The position numbers were made by a program, and so were the translations under genes. Positions 8,879 to 15,780 of a stretch of DNA of 15,780 nucleotides are shown one piece after another. This DNA is from Tieghemiomyces parasiticus (taxonomy: Eukaryota > Kickxellomycota > Dimargaritomycetes > Dimargaritales > Dimargaritaceae). Within the stretch, counting starts at the first letter, position 1. Every line of letters begins with the position of its first letter. The stretch lies in the NCBI GenBank assembly GCA_027575765.1, contig JANBPT010001048.1, positions 1-15,780 of the forward strand. The letters are read 5' to 3'. A model generated the notes under the pieces. That model was not told the origin of the DNA. It saw only the letters and a program-made list of their open reading frames with translations, and made no database searches.

Positions 8879-10174
8879 TTAGACCAAACTGGCGGGCTGC
8901 TCGCTGGTCCGTGACGTGAGGTTTTCCATCTGGTCTACTTCTTCATCATCTTCTTCCTCCACGGCGTAGGGTTTCTTGTGGAAAAGAAGCAGGAGCAGAT
9001 ACACGGGGAGGTGCACTAAGGAGGCGAAGAAAAGCGGACGGTACGTCTTATCGGACGACTCTCGCCAGAACCGATAGGCAGTATAAATCATGTATAAATT
9101 CACGGGCATGGAGTCCAGGGCAAACCACCAGGTGGTGACGTCAAAGTATGGGAACAGGACGGAGAGCGGTGCCAGTAGGATGGAGTACCGCAGGGACACG
9201 CGGGCGTTGAGGGCCGGGTTGGCCACGACGGTCATGCGGTACCCGGCACGCGAGTAATCCTTCCGGAGCGGCCAGGACAGTGCATTGAAATGTGGGAATT
9301 GCCAGGCATAAAGCACGGCACCCAGCAGCCAAGCGCCGGGATCCAGCGAGTTGAGGCAGGCCGTCCAGCCCATCATGGGCGGAAGGGCCCCGACGATGGC
9401 GCCTACCCAGGTATTGACGATGGAGATGCGTTTCAGACCCGTGTAGACAAAGCTGTACAGGATTAAGTTGGCGGCGCCCAGGGCGGCGGTGAGCGGGTTG
9501 ACGCAAGTGTAGAGCAACGTGACGCCGGCGAGGCCCGAGACGGTACCGGTGGTAAAGGCGTGGAGTGGGGTCAGGGCCCCGCGGACCAGCACCCGGTTCC
9601 GCGTGCGCATCATTTGGCCGTCGTACGGGACCTCGATCCATTGGTTGAAGGCGTTGGCGCTCCCAACGCACAGTCCCGTGCCCACCGTCGTGTAAAAGAG
9701 GGTGAAAAGGTCCATCGGCCCGGGTGCCACGGCGTAGCCGCACATGGTTGTCAGGACCACCAAGCTGGCCAGTTTGGACTTGGAAAGCTCCTGGTACATT
9801 CCTACATGGTCGAGAAGGTTAGACCGTGGCAGAATACGCCACCGCGGCCCGGTTGACGCTTTGGCCGCCGCTGCGGGCGGTTGTGTCGCTAGGGTGGCCG
9901 GATCACTGGCTTCCGCGGAGGGCGGTACAGGCGGCAGGGGATCGGTCGGCGGTGAGCTGTGTAGTAGTCGGCGTGGCCGCCAGGCGGCGAGAGGATCGGC
10001 CAAATTGGGACGGCTAAATTGGTCGGTTGCTCGGACCGTCTGAGGAGAGTGCTGGCCGATGGCGGCGTGATGGTGCAGCGTCAGGCTGGCATACGGTCGG
10101 GCGAGGGGCCATCCCGTCCGTTGTCGGGCGAGGCGTGGAAGAAGTGAGCGCATGGCTAAGGAAGTGAGTGGCAT
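8879..10174 (-). CDS. COX10: protoheme IX farnesyltransferase, mitochondrial (heme O synthase)
   Basis: COX10 attaches a farnesyl group to heme B to make heme O, the precursor of heme A for cytochrome c oxidase, in the mitochondrial inner membrane. The protein is 431 aa from the first in-frame ATG (10174). An ATG at 10153 has a better Kozak context (GCC ATG C) and also leaves a classic Arg-rich presequence, MRSLLPRLARQR, so the start may be there (424 aa). UbiA-type prenyltransferase signatures, numbered from 10174: KLASLVVLTTMCGYA near 134, the Asp-rich metal/prenyl-diphosphate motif N177-QWIEVPYD185, NRVLVRG near 193, KRISIVNTWVGAIVGALPP near 249, and WQFPHFNALSW at 291 followed by KDYSRAGYRM. 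About seven to eight hydrophobic membrane segments follow the presequence, and the C-terminus is acidic. No intron is needed. The gene is head-to-head with TSR3. Confidence 0.93.
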   Translation of the reverse strand: MPLTSLAMRSLLPRLARQRTGWPLARPYASLTLHHHAAIGQHSPQTVRATDQFSRPNLADPLAAWRPRRLLHSSPPTDPLPPVPPSAEASDPATLATQPPAAAAKASTGPRWRILPRSNLLDHVGMYQELSKSKLASLVVLTTMCGYAVAPGPMDLFTLFYTTVGTGLCVGSANAFNQWIEVPYDGQMMRTRNRVLVRGALTPLHAFTTGTVSGLAGVTLLYTCVNPLTAALGAANLILYSFVYTGLKRISIVNTWVGAIVGALPPMMGWTACLNSLDPGAWLLGAVLYAWQFPHFNALSWPLRKDYSRAGYRMTVVANPALNARVSLRYSILLAPLSVLFPYFDVTTWWFALDSMPVNLYMIYTAYRFWRESSDKTYRPLFFASLVHLPVYLLLLLFHKKPYAVEEEDDEEVDQMENLTSRTSEQPASLV

Positions 10175-10407
10175 ACGGGGTACATGGTCCAATGAGACAG
10201 AGAGAGCGGTAAATGAGGCCAGGGCTCTCAAGTGTCAAATGAAGGGTGAGGGAAGGGGAGGGGAGTAGCGATTGCAAATTACATAGAAGGTAGGGAGAAG
10301 ATTGGCCGACTACACGATCGGGCCAGAGCTGATCGGGGAGCGAATCTACAGAGGGTTGGAGGACGGGCGGAGGAGACTATAGGCACAGTCCTCGACCACG
10401 CATGCCT

Positions 10408-10424
10408 CTGGTTACCCTAACCAG
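10408..10424. promoter_or_regulatory. perfect palindrome with telomere-like core
   Basis: CTGGTTA (10408-10414) and TAACCAG (10418-10424) are perfectly complementary around CCC. The centre reads TTACCCTAA, a TTAGGG-type telomere-like element on the opposite strand. It sits between the COX10 and TSR3 starts and is a reasonable candidate for a dimeric transcription factor or Myb/telo-box site. This is inferred from one copy. Confidence 0.35.
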
Positions 10425-10636
10425 CTTGAGTTAGGAGTGGGGAGGCTACCCTAGAACTTGATTCGGGCAGTCCTGGTCCAACCTACCAACGAGCCCCTTT
10501 GCTATTGCCGACTTAACTCATGATCGGAGAGGAGTGACTGGATGGTGGGGGGGGGGGGCATTCCGCCCGGGTGGCCCACCTGGGCGCAGCTGCCGGCTTG
10601 TATGTGCCCAGCGTGGTTTGCTTTGGGCATTGCCAC

Positions 10637-10643
10637 TATAAAT
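10637..10643 (+). promoter_or_regulatory. TATA-like box upstream of TSR3
   Basis: TATAAAT 222 bp before the TSR3 ATG, followed by a C/T-rich stretch that could be the leader. If transcription starts about 30-60 nt downstream, the ATG at 10695 might be included in the mRNA. Confidence 0.35.
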
Positions 10644-10864
10644 CTTCAACTACGCCCTGAGCCTTGCCTGTCACCACCGCCCTCGAGCGTCCACATGCGA
10701 TTTTCGACGCTCTCCATTCCCTACGTCCAATCCACTGTACCCAAGTCGCTGCTAATTATTAATTTTTACACCTTCGAGGTCGAGCCACGCTTCATTCCTC
10801 CCTTTCGCCACCCGTTACGCCGAATTTACCGATCGTTTACCCGCTTCCTACAGGTTTCCTCACT

Positions 10865-12365
10865 ATGGCGACCGGCAAAGTTTCCGATATCTTTCTCGGG
10901 ATGTGGGACTTTGACCACTGCGACCCTAAACGCTGCTCGGGTCGTCGGCTAGCCCGCCTCGGCGCTGTTAAGGAACTGAAGGTCATGCAGCCGTTCCGGG
11001 GTATCGTGCTTAGGTAAATTCGGCCCAGCCATACGGTCGGGAATCCCCCTGTTATATTTCTAAAATAAGAAGACCTGCAAAGCCATCTTTGACGTGAGCA
11101 GCGTCCTAACCCTAGCGCCTACCATCCTATGCCCTCTGCTGGCCCAATCCATCCCCTTCCCTCGCCCCCTTGCTATTCCACCCCAACAGTCCGATAGGTA
11201 CCCAAGCGGTGTCCCGCGCCGACTTGGAACTGGTGGTCAAGTATGGCATGGCCGTGGTCGATTGCTCCTGGGCTCGCGTAGAGGATGTACCGTTCAAGAA
11301 GATGAAGATCCGAAACCACCGACTATGTAGGTGATGCATGCTATGCTTGTCTGGTGAACTGCTGGCAGGTTTCTGTCTAACTGCTTAGACAAGAGCGCTT
11401 AGAACGATCCCTTTTTTCCTTAATATACCCTCCCCCCTCACCTTGTCTCACACGTACTATATCCGTACACATTCGCACACCTGTACTTTATTTCGTCTCA
11501 CCACTCAGTGCCGTTCCTGGTCGCTTCCAATCCGGTCAACTACGGCCGACCTCTTCGTCTCAATTGCGCCGAAGCCCTAGCCGCCTGCTTTTACATTCTG
11601 GGGATGAAGGACGACGGCGACCGCGTCATGGAAAAATTCACTTGGGGTGATGCATTTTACAAACTGAACAAGTAAGGGGAGACTGCGGGACTAGCTTGGC
11701 GAAAGTTAGATTAGCAACCACAGAGGTAGACCCGTCACTTGCTCGGCGGCTGTGGTCCATGCCCTTACTGCCCTCTCACCCTGTTGCCTTGTGTACCCCT
11801 ACGCCCCATGGTGCCAATTGCCAGGACCCTGTTCCAACGGTACGCTGCGTGCCTGGACTCTACCGAAGTTGTCAAGGTTCAGCAAGAATTCTTGGCCGAC
11901 GCCGAACGCGAATCCAAGACCAAGGCCAAAACTGACCGCGACCCAGGTAAGTTTTACCGACACCCCCATCTATGCTCATCGGATTACCAGGGCGTTATGG
12001 ATTTACTGCTATTTAGAGCAGAACTAGATGTGACCGATAGGACTGGCCAAACAAAAAAGTCACCGCCTTGGCTAACTAAAGGGGCCGTGTCACCAACCAT
12101 TTGAACCCTTACACGATTTATAGACGATAATGGCGAAACTGATGATAGCGACGATGACAGCGATGACTCGTTGTTCCGTAATCCTAATCATGATAACTCT
12201 TTTGGCGAGGAATCCAGTGAAGAGTACACGTCAGATGAGTCCGAAGATGCGACCGACGAGTCCGAAGACGATAATTCTACTTGTTTGCGCGGAACACAGC
12301 CACTTGAAATTGTCGATCGGTTTGGCAATGTTACATTGCAGGACCCGCCAGAGAAGGAGGCATAG
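10865..12365 (+). CDS. TSR3: 18S rRNA aminocarboxypropyltransferase Tsr3
   Basis: Tsr3 transfers the 3-amino-3-carboxypropyl group of S-adenosylmethionine to a methylated pseudouridine of 18S rRNA late in 40S subunit maturation. Five exons, 10865-11013, 11190-11326, 11509-11671, 11825-11946 and 12124-12365, join in frame to 270 aa. Family blocks seen: [21 protein letters not shown] at 13-33, GIVLSPIG at 46-53, [13 protein letters not shown] at 73-85, [16 protein letters not shown] at 95-110, LNCAEALAA at 113-121, FTWGDAF at 139-145. Residues 191-243 are a very acidic Asp/Glu/Ser tail, as is common in fungal Tsr3. Codons rebuilt across each junction (S50, L96, K150, D191) agree with the family or keep the frame. 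The start has A at -3 and G at +4. The stop is TAG at 12363-12365. Confidence 0.93.
11014..11189 (+). other. TSR3 intron 1
   Basis: Donor GTAAAT, acceptor CCAACAG, 176 nt, splits codon 50 (AG|T, Ser). It contains CCTAACCCTAG, which offers both a CTAAC branch-like site and a telomere-like motif. Confidence 0.88.
11327..11508 (+). other. TSR3 intron 2
   Basis: Donor GTAGGT, acceptor CACTCAG, 182 nt, splits codon 96 (T|TG, Leu). The choice of GTAGGT over the GTGATG four bases later is fixed by the reading frame of [15 protein letters not shown] occurs inside, near 11378, and the second half is pyrimidine-rich. Confidence 0.88.
11672..11824 (+). other. TSR3 intron 3
   Basis: Donor GTAAGG, acceptor TTGCCAG, 153 nt, splits codon 150 (AA|G, Lys). 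Confidence 0.88.
11947..12123 (+). other. TSR3 intron 4
   Basis: Donor GTAAGT, acceptor TTTATAG, 177 nt, splits codon 191 (G|AC, Asp). A CTAAC branch-like site lies near 12069. It separates the catalytic part from the acidic tail exon. Confidence 0.85.
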
Positions 12366-12429
12366 GGTTGAGAGCTTGTACTAAGGAACCAAGGCCATTG
12401 ATTGATAAGATCATTTAAGCATCCTTTCG

Positions 12430-12463
12430 CTACGACAGGAATAAAAATACCTTCATATCGTAG
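12430..12463 (+). terminator. poly(A) signal of TSR3 presented in a hairpin loop
   Basis: AATAAA at 12440-12445 lies 75 nt past the TSR3 stop. It is inside a predicted hairpin: CTACGA (12430-12435) pairs with TCGTAG (12458-12463), AGG (12437-12439) pairs with CCT (12450-12452), and the 10-nt loop AATAAAAATA contains the signal. The poly(A) signal is canonical; the hairpin is seen in the sequence but its role is inferred. Confidence 0.55.
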
Positions 12464-12481
12464 GCAACATCGCTAGTGCTC

Positions 12482-12845
12482 CGCCAACCGTTGGCGTGTC
12501 ACAAACTACTCTATACGGTAGTGTTCTGTGGCACCATCACGGGATGAACGCCCTGAGGGCGACTAGCCGGATAATATGCCACAGTAGGAAAGGTTTAATA
12601 TTTCCCTACTTAAAGAATAACATCCTTGGCCAGAGTTACCTGTCTTAAATACTGGCAGGACTTGAAAGGCGGGTGACCGCTGGTGCAGTAGGAAGGTTCG
12701 GTCCAAGGCATCTTAGCTTAGTTAGATGCGCTGGTTTGGCACCAGCCTCAGGCAAGAAGGTCGGTGACCTCCACCTCACCTGTCCGGTCTGCAAACCATC
12801 CTGCCGCTAACCGAAGAACCGCTAGCAGTACCCCATTGAGGTGGA
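12482..12845 (+). ncRNA. candidate structured RNA of unknown family (orientation uncertain)
   Basis: A gene-free stretch dense in exact inverted repeats. Stems read directly: CGCCAAC/GTTGGCG 12482-12496; GTGTCACA 12496-12503 with TGTGGCAC 12527-12534 (one G-U) around ACTAC/GTAGT; CTGTGGCA 12526-12533 with TGCCACAG 12577-12584; CGCCC/GGGCG 12549-12561; GTAGG/CCTAC 12584-12609; GCCAG/CTGGC 12629-12656; GCGG/CCGC 12669-12680 closed by the GNRA loop GTGA; GCTGGTGC 12679-12686 with GCACCAGC 12739-12746 around GCATCT/AGATGC 12708-12729; AGGTC/GACCT 12758-12770; TCCACCTCA 12770-12778 with TGAGGTGGA 12837-12845. Two stems share strands and would exclude each other. GGAAGGTTCGG near 12691 resembles the CR-I element of RNase P RNA, and 12714-12725 fits a pol III A-box at 11 of 12 positions, but neither a CR-V partner nor a whole tRNA is present. 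No family is assigned. Chance and a long 3' UTR remain possible. Confidence 0.3.
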
Positions 12846-14381
12846 AGACCGAGAAGGTATCATTTGGCAGATGGGTGGTATTCGGGTCGATTGGGGGGGT
12901 CGGTAGTGTCTCCATAGTAGAGTTCGTCAGCGTGGGTACGGTTCATTGTAGTAGCGGCGATAATCGGTTGGTAAATGATGAGGGATATGAGAAACCATAA
13001 AGGAAACGGTAATTTTTAGGGTATATTTCTCGGTATAGGCGGTATAATGAAATGGGTGAGTGGTTTAGGGTATCCCGAGGACGCTACAAGCGGTGTAGCA
13101 GGTGGTGAGGCGGTAATCGAAGGGGGGGGGTGCCGGTGAAGACTCGTGATCGTAAGAACGCTATGACAGATAGAGAGGTATAAATGGTTAATATCGGGTG
13201 AAGACCAATGCTGATGGTGCGTGTCATTTAGTGTAGAGTCAATTTAGTGGTTTTATACACTCGTACCATTATATAATCAGAGTGATAGAAAAACTTACGC
13301 ATAAAGTATAAAACACATCCTACCTACGAATATCCAACAGTAACTCGGATGGGGAACAAATTAGAAGGATGGTATGAGGAGGGGGCTAATGATTAAACGT
13401 GTGACTAGGTATCGACCATCAATCACATCGATTCGTGTATAAACAGCGAGACGGTTCTTGGTCAGTGGTCGGAGTTCGCGTCGCGCTATTTCGCCACAGG
13501 CGCTGGTGACGCTGGGTGGCTAACGTAGCCCTGACGAGTCCGGGGTTACGCTGTAGAAGGCGAAAAGGCCATCCACAGCACACCGTAGTGCCGCTTCTTG
13601 AGGGGTTGTGATCATGGGCGACTGTAGTGTACTAAATCTCCTTCCCTGCCACCCCCGCCCAGACAACCAAGTGAAATGCCATTTGCCTGATCCCTGACCT
13701 GACTCCCCCTCCTCGCACCCCCCCCTGACGCAAACCTCCAATCATACAGAACCCTCATCTGGTCTAATTTGACCCGACGACACTCCACGCTTGGCAGCTC
13801 CCCATGCAGTAGCTAGCCTTCTTAGGCTGCCACTCTATCTACCGTACCCTCTATCTGTATTTTTCAAGCAGGCTTCCCTGTGGTTCCCTCCACGAAAGAG
13901 AATAGTCTCAATACATCCCTGGAATGACTTGCCAGCTTTTTGCCCCAACTCCCACAAAGATTTTGGCCCCACTTAACCGTCGCTGCTACAAGATCGTAAT
14001 TATGCGACAAGGCCGCACCTCGAAGTGGGGTGAGCTGGGGGCTGTGGGTAGCACCAATGGTTGCTTCGGGTGCCACCGTAGGCAAAGCGGTGGTAGGCTG
14101 GGAGAATCGCAGAGGTAGAATCTACCGTACGGCTTGGGGACGAGGGCTGCGGTATAGGCCGTCCCGAGGGCAGTGGTCGACTGGGGCTTAGGGGTCTACA
14201 ACAGCAGCCCATTTTTATAAGAATAATGTATCTCGAGAGAGCCACAGTGCAGAGAACCATCCAATCGGGCTAAAGGCCGGCACGAAACACCTTAACGGCG
14301 ACAGGCGAAGAACCACCCCTCCCTTCGGGAGCCTGGCCTGGGCGTTACCAAGCGATGGCGAGTGGAAGTAAGCGGGGCAGT
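12846..14381. other. intergenic region with no convincing gene
   Basis: About 1.5 kb. Open frames on both strands are short and recognise no family. 12960-13450 is richer in A and T and holds several TATA-like boxes. 13640-13900 is pyrimidine-rich on the plus strand, like a fungal leader, but no good coding frame follows. Small exact hairpins occur at 13083-13099 (GCTACA/TGTAGC), 13518-13530 (GGCTA/TAGCC), 14114-14126 (GGTAGA/TCTACC) and 14137-14165 (GGGACG/CGTCCC). A G9 run lies at 13122-13130. A minus-strand frame ending at 13520 could be a terminal exon, but I cannot support its upstream part. Confidence 0.55.
13179..13444. promoter_or_regulatory. cluster of TATA-like boxes without an assigned gene
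   Basis: Plus strand: TATAAAT 13179-13185, TATAAAA 13307-13313, TATAAAC 13438-13444. Minus strand: TATAAAA at 13251-13257. The palindrome ATTATATAAT lies at 13268-13277. AT-rich composition makes some of these likely by chance. Confidence 0.25.
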
Positions 14382-15320
14382 CTATTCAGTCTGCCTCCAC
14401 TTGAACCATGTGGGCAGGTCATCCCTATTAATAAACATATCAGGTGAGATGTCGAATCCTATGAAACTCGCCAAAGCCTCAACGACATCCACTGACGGGG
14501 CCTTGGTCTTTATGCTGACCATGTCATACTGGGTGCTGACCAAAGCCAGACGCCGGACAAGGGCTCGACAATCCAGGCTTGCCCGGTGCCCTTGAACGGC
14601 ATGGAAGGGTATTGTGAACTCGACCTTTCGTATAGTTGTGGTATCATCCACAGTCACAAAGGCGGTCATGCAATTGGGGTTTTTTACACACTCAAGAGCG
14701 AAGTATAGTTCTTGCGCCTTGATAGTCCATTTCATTTGGCGTATAACGTTACCAGCCTTCCAAACCATATATCTCGATTTGTTTCCGACTTTCTTCCGGA
14801 TCGCAGCAGCATCTTCCTTACTGACCTTCGGAGTGGGAGGTATAGGAGTGGTTTCGGTGTTGTCCAACGGAGACCTAGGGCTGGGACGGCCTCGGCAGGT
14901 GTCAAAGATAGCCTTCAGCCGATGAAGAAACATTATACGTTGTCCATCATGGTACTCAGGATCAATGAACTTGGGATCGCTCAACAACAGGGCTTCGATG
15001 CCACTCCAAGCGAGTTGGGCAGCATCAGGGCCATAGTTGCTGGACGAGGTCACCGCATGGTTGGCTGGTAGGGAGATGGCGCCCTCAGAATCGACAGGGG
15101 TGACTGAACTGACCATGGGTAATCCACTGGTAATGGTTCCGTACGGGGAGGGGACATTAGAAAAGCCCCTAGGCGCCTCGGTAGTCGGGACAGTAGAGGG
15201 GGCTTGTTCATTAAGAACGGTTCTCCAATATTCACTGGTGGGGCGCATAGCTCCGGCTTGGGACGAGGGTGCAAGGGCCAGCACCAGGCCGATAACGAGC
15301 ATGGAAAATGTGGCGGCCAT
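14382..15320 (-). CDS. predicted secreted protein, family not recognised
   Basis: An intron-less frame of 312 aa. Residues 1-22 or 1-24 form a clear signal peptide: hydrophobic SMLVIGLVLALA, then a small-residue cleavage region SSQAGA. The next 70 residues are Ser/Thr/Pro-rich and look disordered. From about 97 the sequence is more ordered, with a second Pro-rich linker at about 146-165. The part at 166-312 alternates charged helices and strands (IRKKVGNKSRYMVWKAGNV, then VEFTIPFHAVQGH). Mature cysteines are C142, C211, C217 and C251, enough for two disulfides; the spacing C-x5-C at 211-217 is notable. N180 (NKS) could be glycosylated. No membrane anchor or GPI signal is seen at the C-terminus. 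The start ATG has A at -3 and G at +4. Normal amino-acid composition, length and the signal peptide argue for a real gene; the function is unknown. Confidence 0.75.
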   Translation of the reverse strand: MAATFSMLVIGLVLALAPSSQAGAMRPTSEYWRTVLNEQAPSTVPTTEAPRGFSNVPSPYGTITSGLPMVSSVTPVDSEGAISLPANHAVTSSSNYGPDAAQLAWSGIEALLLSDPKFIDPEYHDGQRIMFLHRLKAIFDTCRGRPSPRSPLDNTETTPIPPTPKVSKEDAAAIRKKVGNKSRYMVWKAGNVIRQMKWTIKAQELYFALECVKNPNCMTAFVTVDDTTTIRKVEFTIPFHAVQGHRASLDCRALVRRLALVSTQYDMVSIKTKAPSVDVVEALASFIGFDISPDMFINRDDLPTWFKWRQTE

Positions 15321-15780
15321 AGTGGTAGATCGCCCGGGCGTGGTTGTAGTGAGCCGCTGGAGTTGGAGTAGTGTAGAAAATATGGGTTAACGGGTACCAG
15401 GTCAAGACAATGGGCAGAGTCGTCGGTCTGACGGAGGCCGGGGCAGTAGAGCAACGGATGGCAAGGGGTAGGGAAGACATGGTGGCAGCGTTGGGGTGGC
15501 GACGGAAGGGTTTTTAAGTGGCAGAGTCGTGCTCTACCCATTACTTTGCAGTTGGGCCAGGCGATGCGTATCAAAGACTCCAATGCTTGGCTCTGCGGCA
15601 GACAGCGTGTTACCGTCGTTGTCTCCTACCGGATCTTCTTGTCCCTTTGCTTGTCGGCCGAGCGAAGGCAAAAAAAGTCGGCCAGTTTCATTAGGGTCAT
15701 ACACAGGTCACCCCGTACCATAGCCACCAACCTACGTCTTTCCTCCAATGCCACCCCTCTGTAGGTGATACCAGGCCTGG
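15321..15780. other. upstream region of the secreted-protein gene
   Basis: Probable promoter and leader of the minus-strand gene ending at 15320. On that strand it has an ATG at 15480 in a near-perfect Kozak context (GCCACC ATG) that opens an out-of-frame 82-codon frame, and a TTAAAAA at about 15512-15518. Short plus-strand frames to the window's end show no recognisable domain. Confidence 0.55.

Larger units (their letters stand above)
10175..10864. promoter_or_regulatory. shared promoter region of COX10 and TSR3
   Basis: About 690 bp between divergent starts. It holds the palindrome at 10408-10424, a G12 run at 10547-10558, and a TATAAAT at 10637-10643 oriented toward TSR3. The TSR3 side is pyrimidine-rich from about 10650. 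No gene is called. An open frame that starts at 10695 and overlaps the TSR3 start is treated as a possible uORF in the findings. Confidence 0.6.

Noticed and set aside
8879..10231. COX10 frame extended to 10231.
   Set aside because: The extension begins at TTG, not ATG. The first ATGs (10174, 10153) both give a good mitochondrial presequence.
12541..12615. Resemblance to the large-subunit rRNA segment with GGCCGAAAGGC and GGTTAATATTCCTGTAC, suggesting an rRNA or mitochondrial insertion.
   Set aside because: Similarity is confined to a few short blocks. The highly conserved rRNA elements that should follow are absent, and the base composition is not that of fungal mitochondrial DNA.
12708..12778. 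tRNA-like segment: A-box-like D-arm and a 5-bp anticodon-type stem with loop TTTGGCA (anticodon TGG).
   Set aside because: No acceptor stem, no T-arm with a 7-nt loop, and a pyrimidine at position 37. Not a tRNA gene as read.
13056..13075. ACCCTAAACC on the minus strand as a possible telomerase RNA template.
   Set aside because: A single partial match with no second half-repeat, no pseudoknot or Sm site I can place, and the telomere repeat of this organism is unknown from the window.
13511..13570. Hammerhead ribozyme-like arrangement: 5-bp stem GGCTA/TAGCC directly followed by CTGACGAG (13531), then GAAA at 13562.
   Set aside because: The base before the putative cleavage position is G, not the required U. 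Stem II pairs only about 3 bp and stem III is not convincing, so the core match is likely chance.
13520..13741. Minus-strand frame whose last 31 codons (from ATG at 13616) look coding, possibly a terminal exon.
   Set aside because: I could not find supported upstream exons. The 5' part is Gly/Arg-rich noise and the acceptor lacks a pyrimidine tract.

Overview
The window looks like nuclear DNA of a fungus. Genes lie on both strands, at moderate to high GC. Several start codons sit in good Kozak contexts behind pyrimidine-rich leaders. Introns are short (about 150-180 nt) with GTAAGT/GTAGGT-type donors and CAG/TAG acceptors. Most products are conserved eukaryotic proteins, two of them mitochondrial assembly factors. 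The exact lineage cannot be read from the sequence. An early-diverging, zygomycete-grade fungus is my guess only.

Layout: 1-563 is an AT-rich gene-free flank with a (TA)n tract. 564-3881 (minus) is a very large glycogenin-type glycosyltransferase: a GT8 domain followed by about 850 residues of low-complexity and unknown sequence, including a His-rich block. 3882-5689 is a long divergent intergenic region with a few strong hairpins. 5690-6719 (plus) is SCO1, with a tiny first exon carrying the start of the mitochondrial presequence. 7199-8572 (plus) is a seven-bladed WD40 protein. 8879-10174 (minus) is COX10 (heme A farnesyltransferase), convergent with the WD40 gene. 10175-10864 is a shared promoter region with COX10 on one side and TSR3 on the other. 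10865-12365 (plus) is TSR3, a five-exon gene for the 18S rRNA aminocarboxypropyltransferase. 14382-15320 (minus) is a predicted secreted protein of no family I recognise. 15321-15780 is its upstream region.

Function: SCO1 and COX10 act in the same process, assembly of cytochrome c oxidase (copper delivery to CuA; heme O synthesis on the way to heme A), and lie about 2.2 kb apart with one gene between them. TSR3 works in ribosome maturation and glycogenin primes glycogen; neither has an obvious link to the others.

The least explained part is 12.4-14.4 kb. Just after the TSR3 poly(A) signal, about 420 nt hold an unusual density of nested and competing perfect inverted repeats, which could be an unannotated structured RNA. 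Beyond it lies an AT-rich stretch with five TATA-like boxes and no convincing gene.
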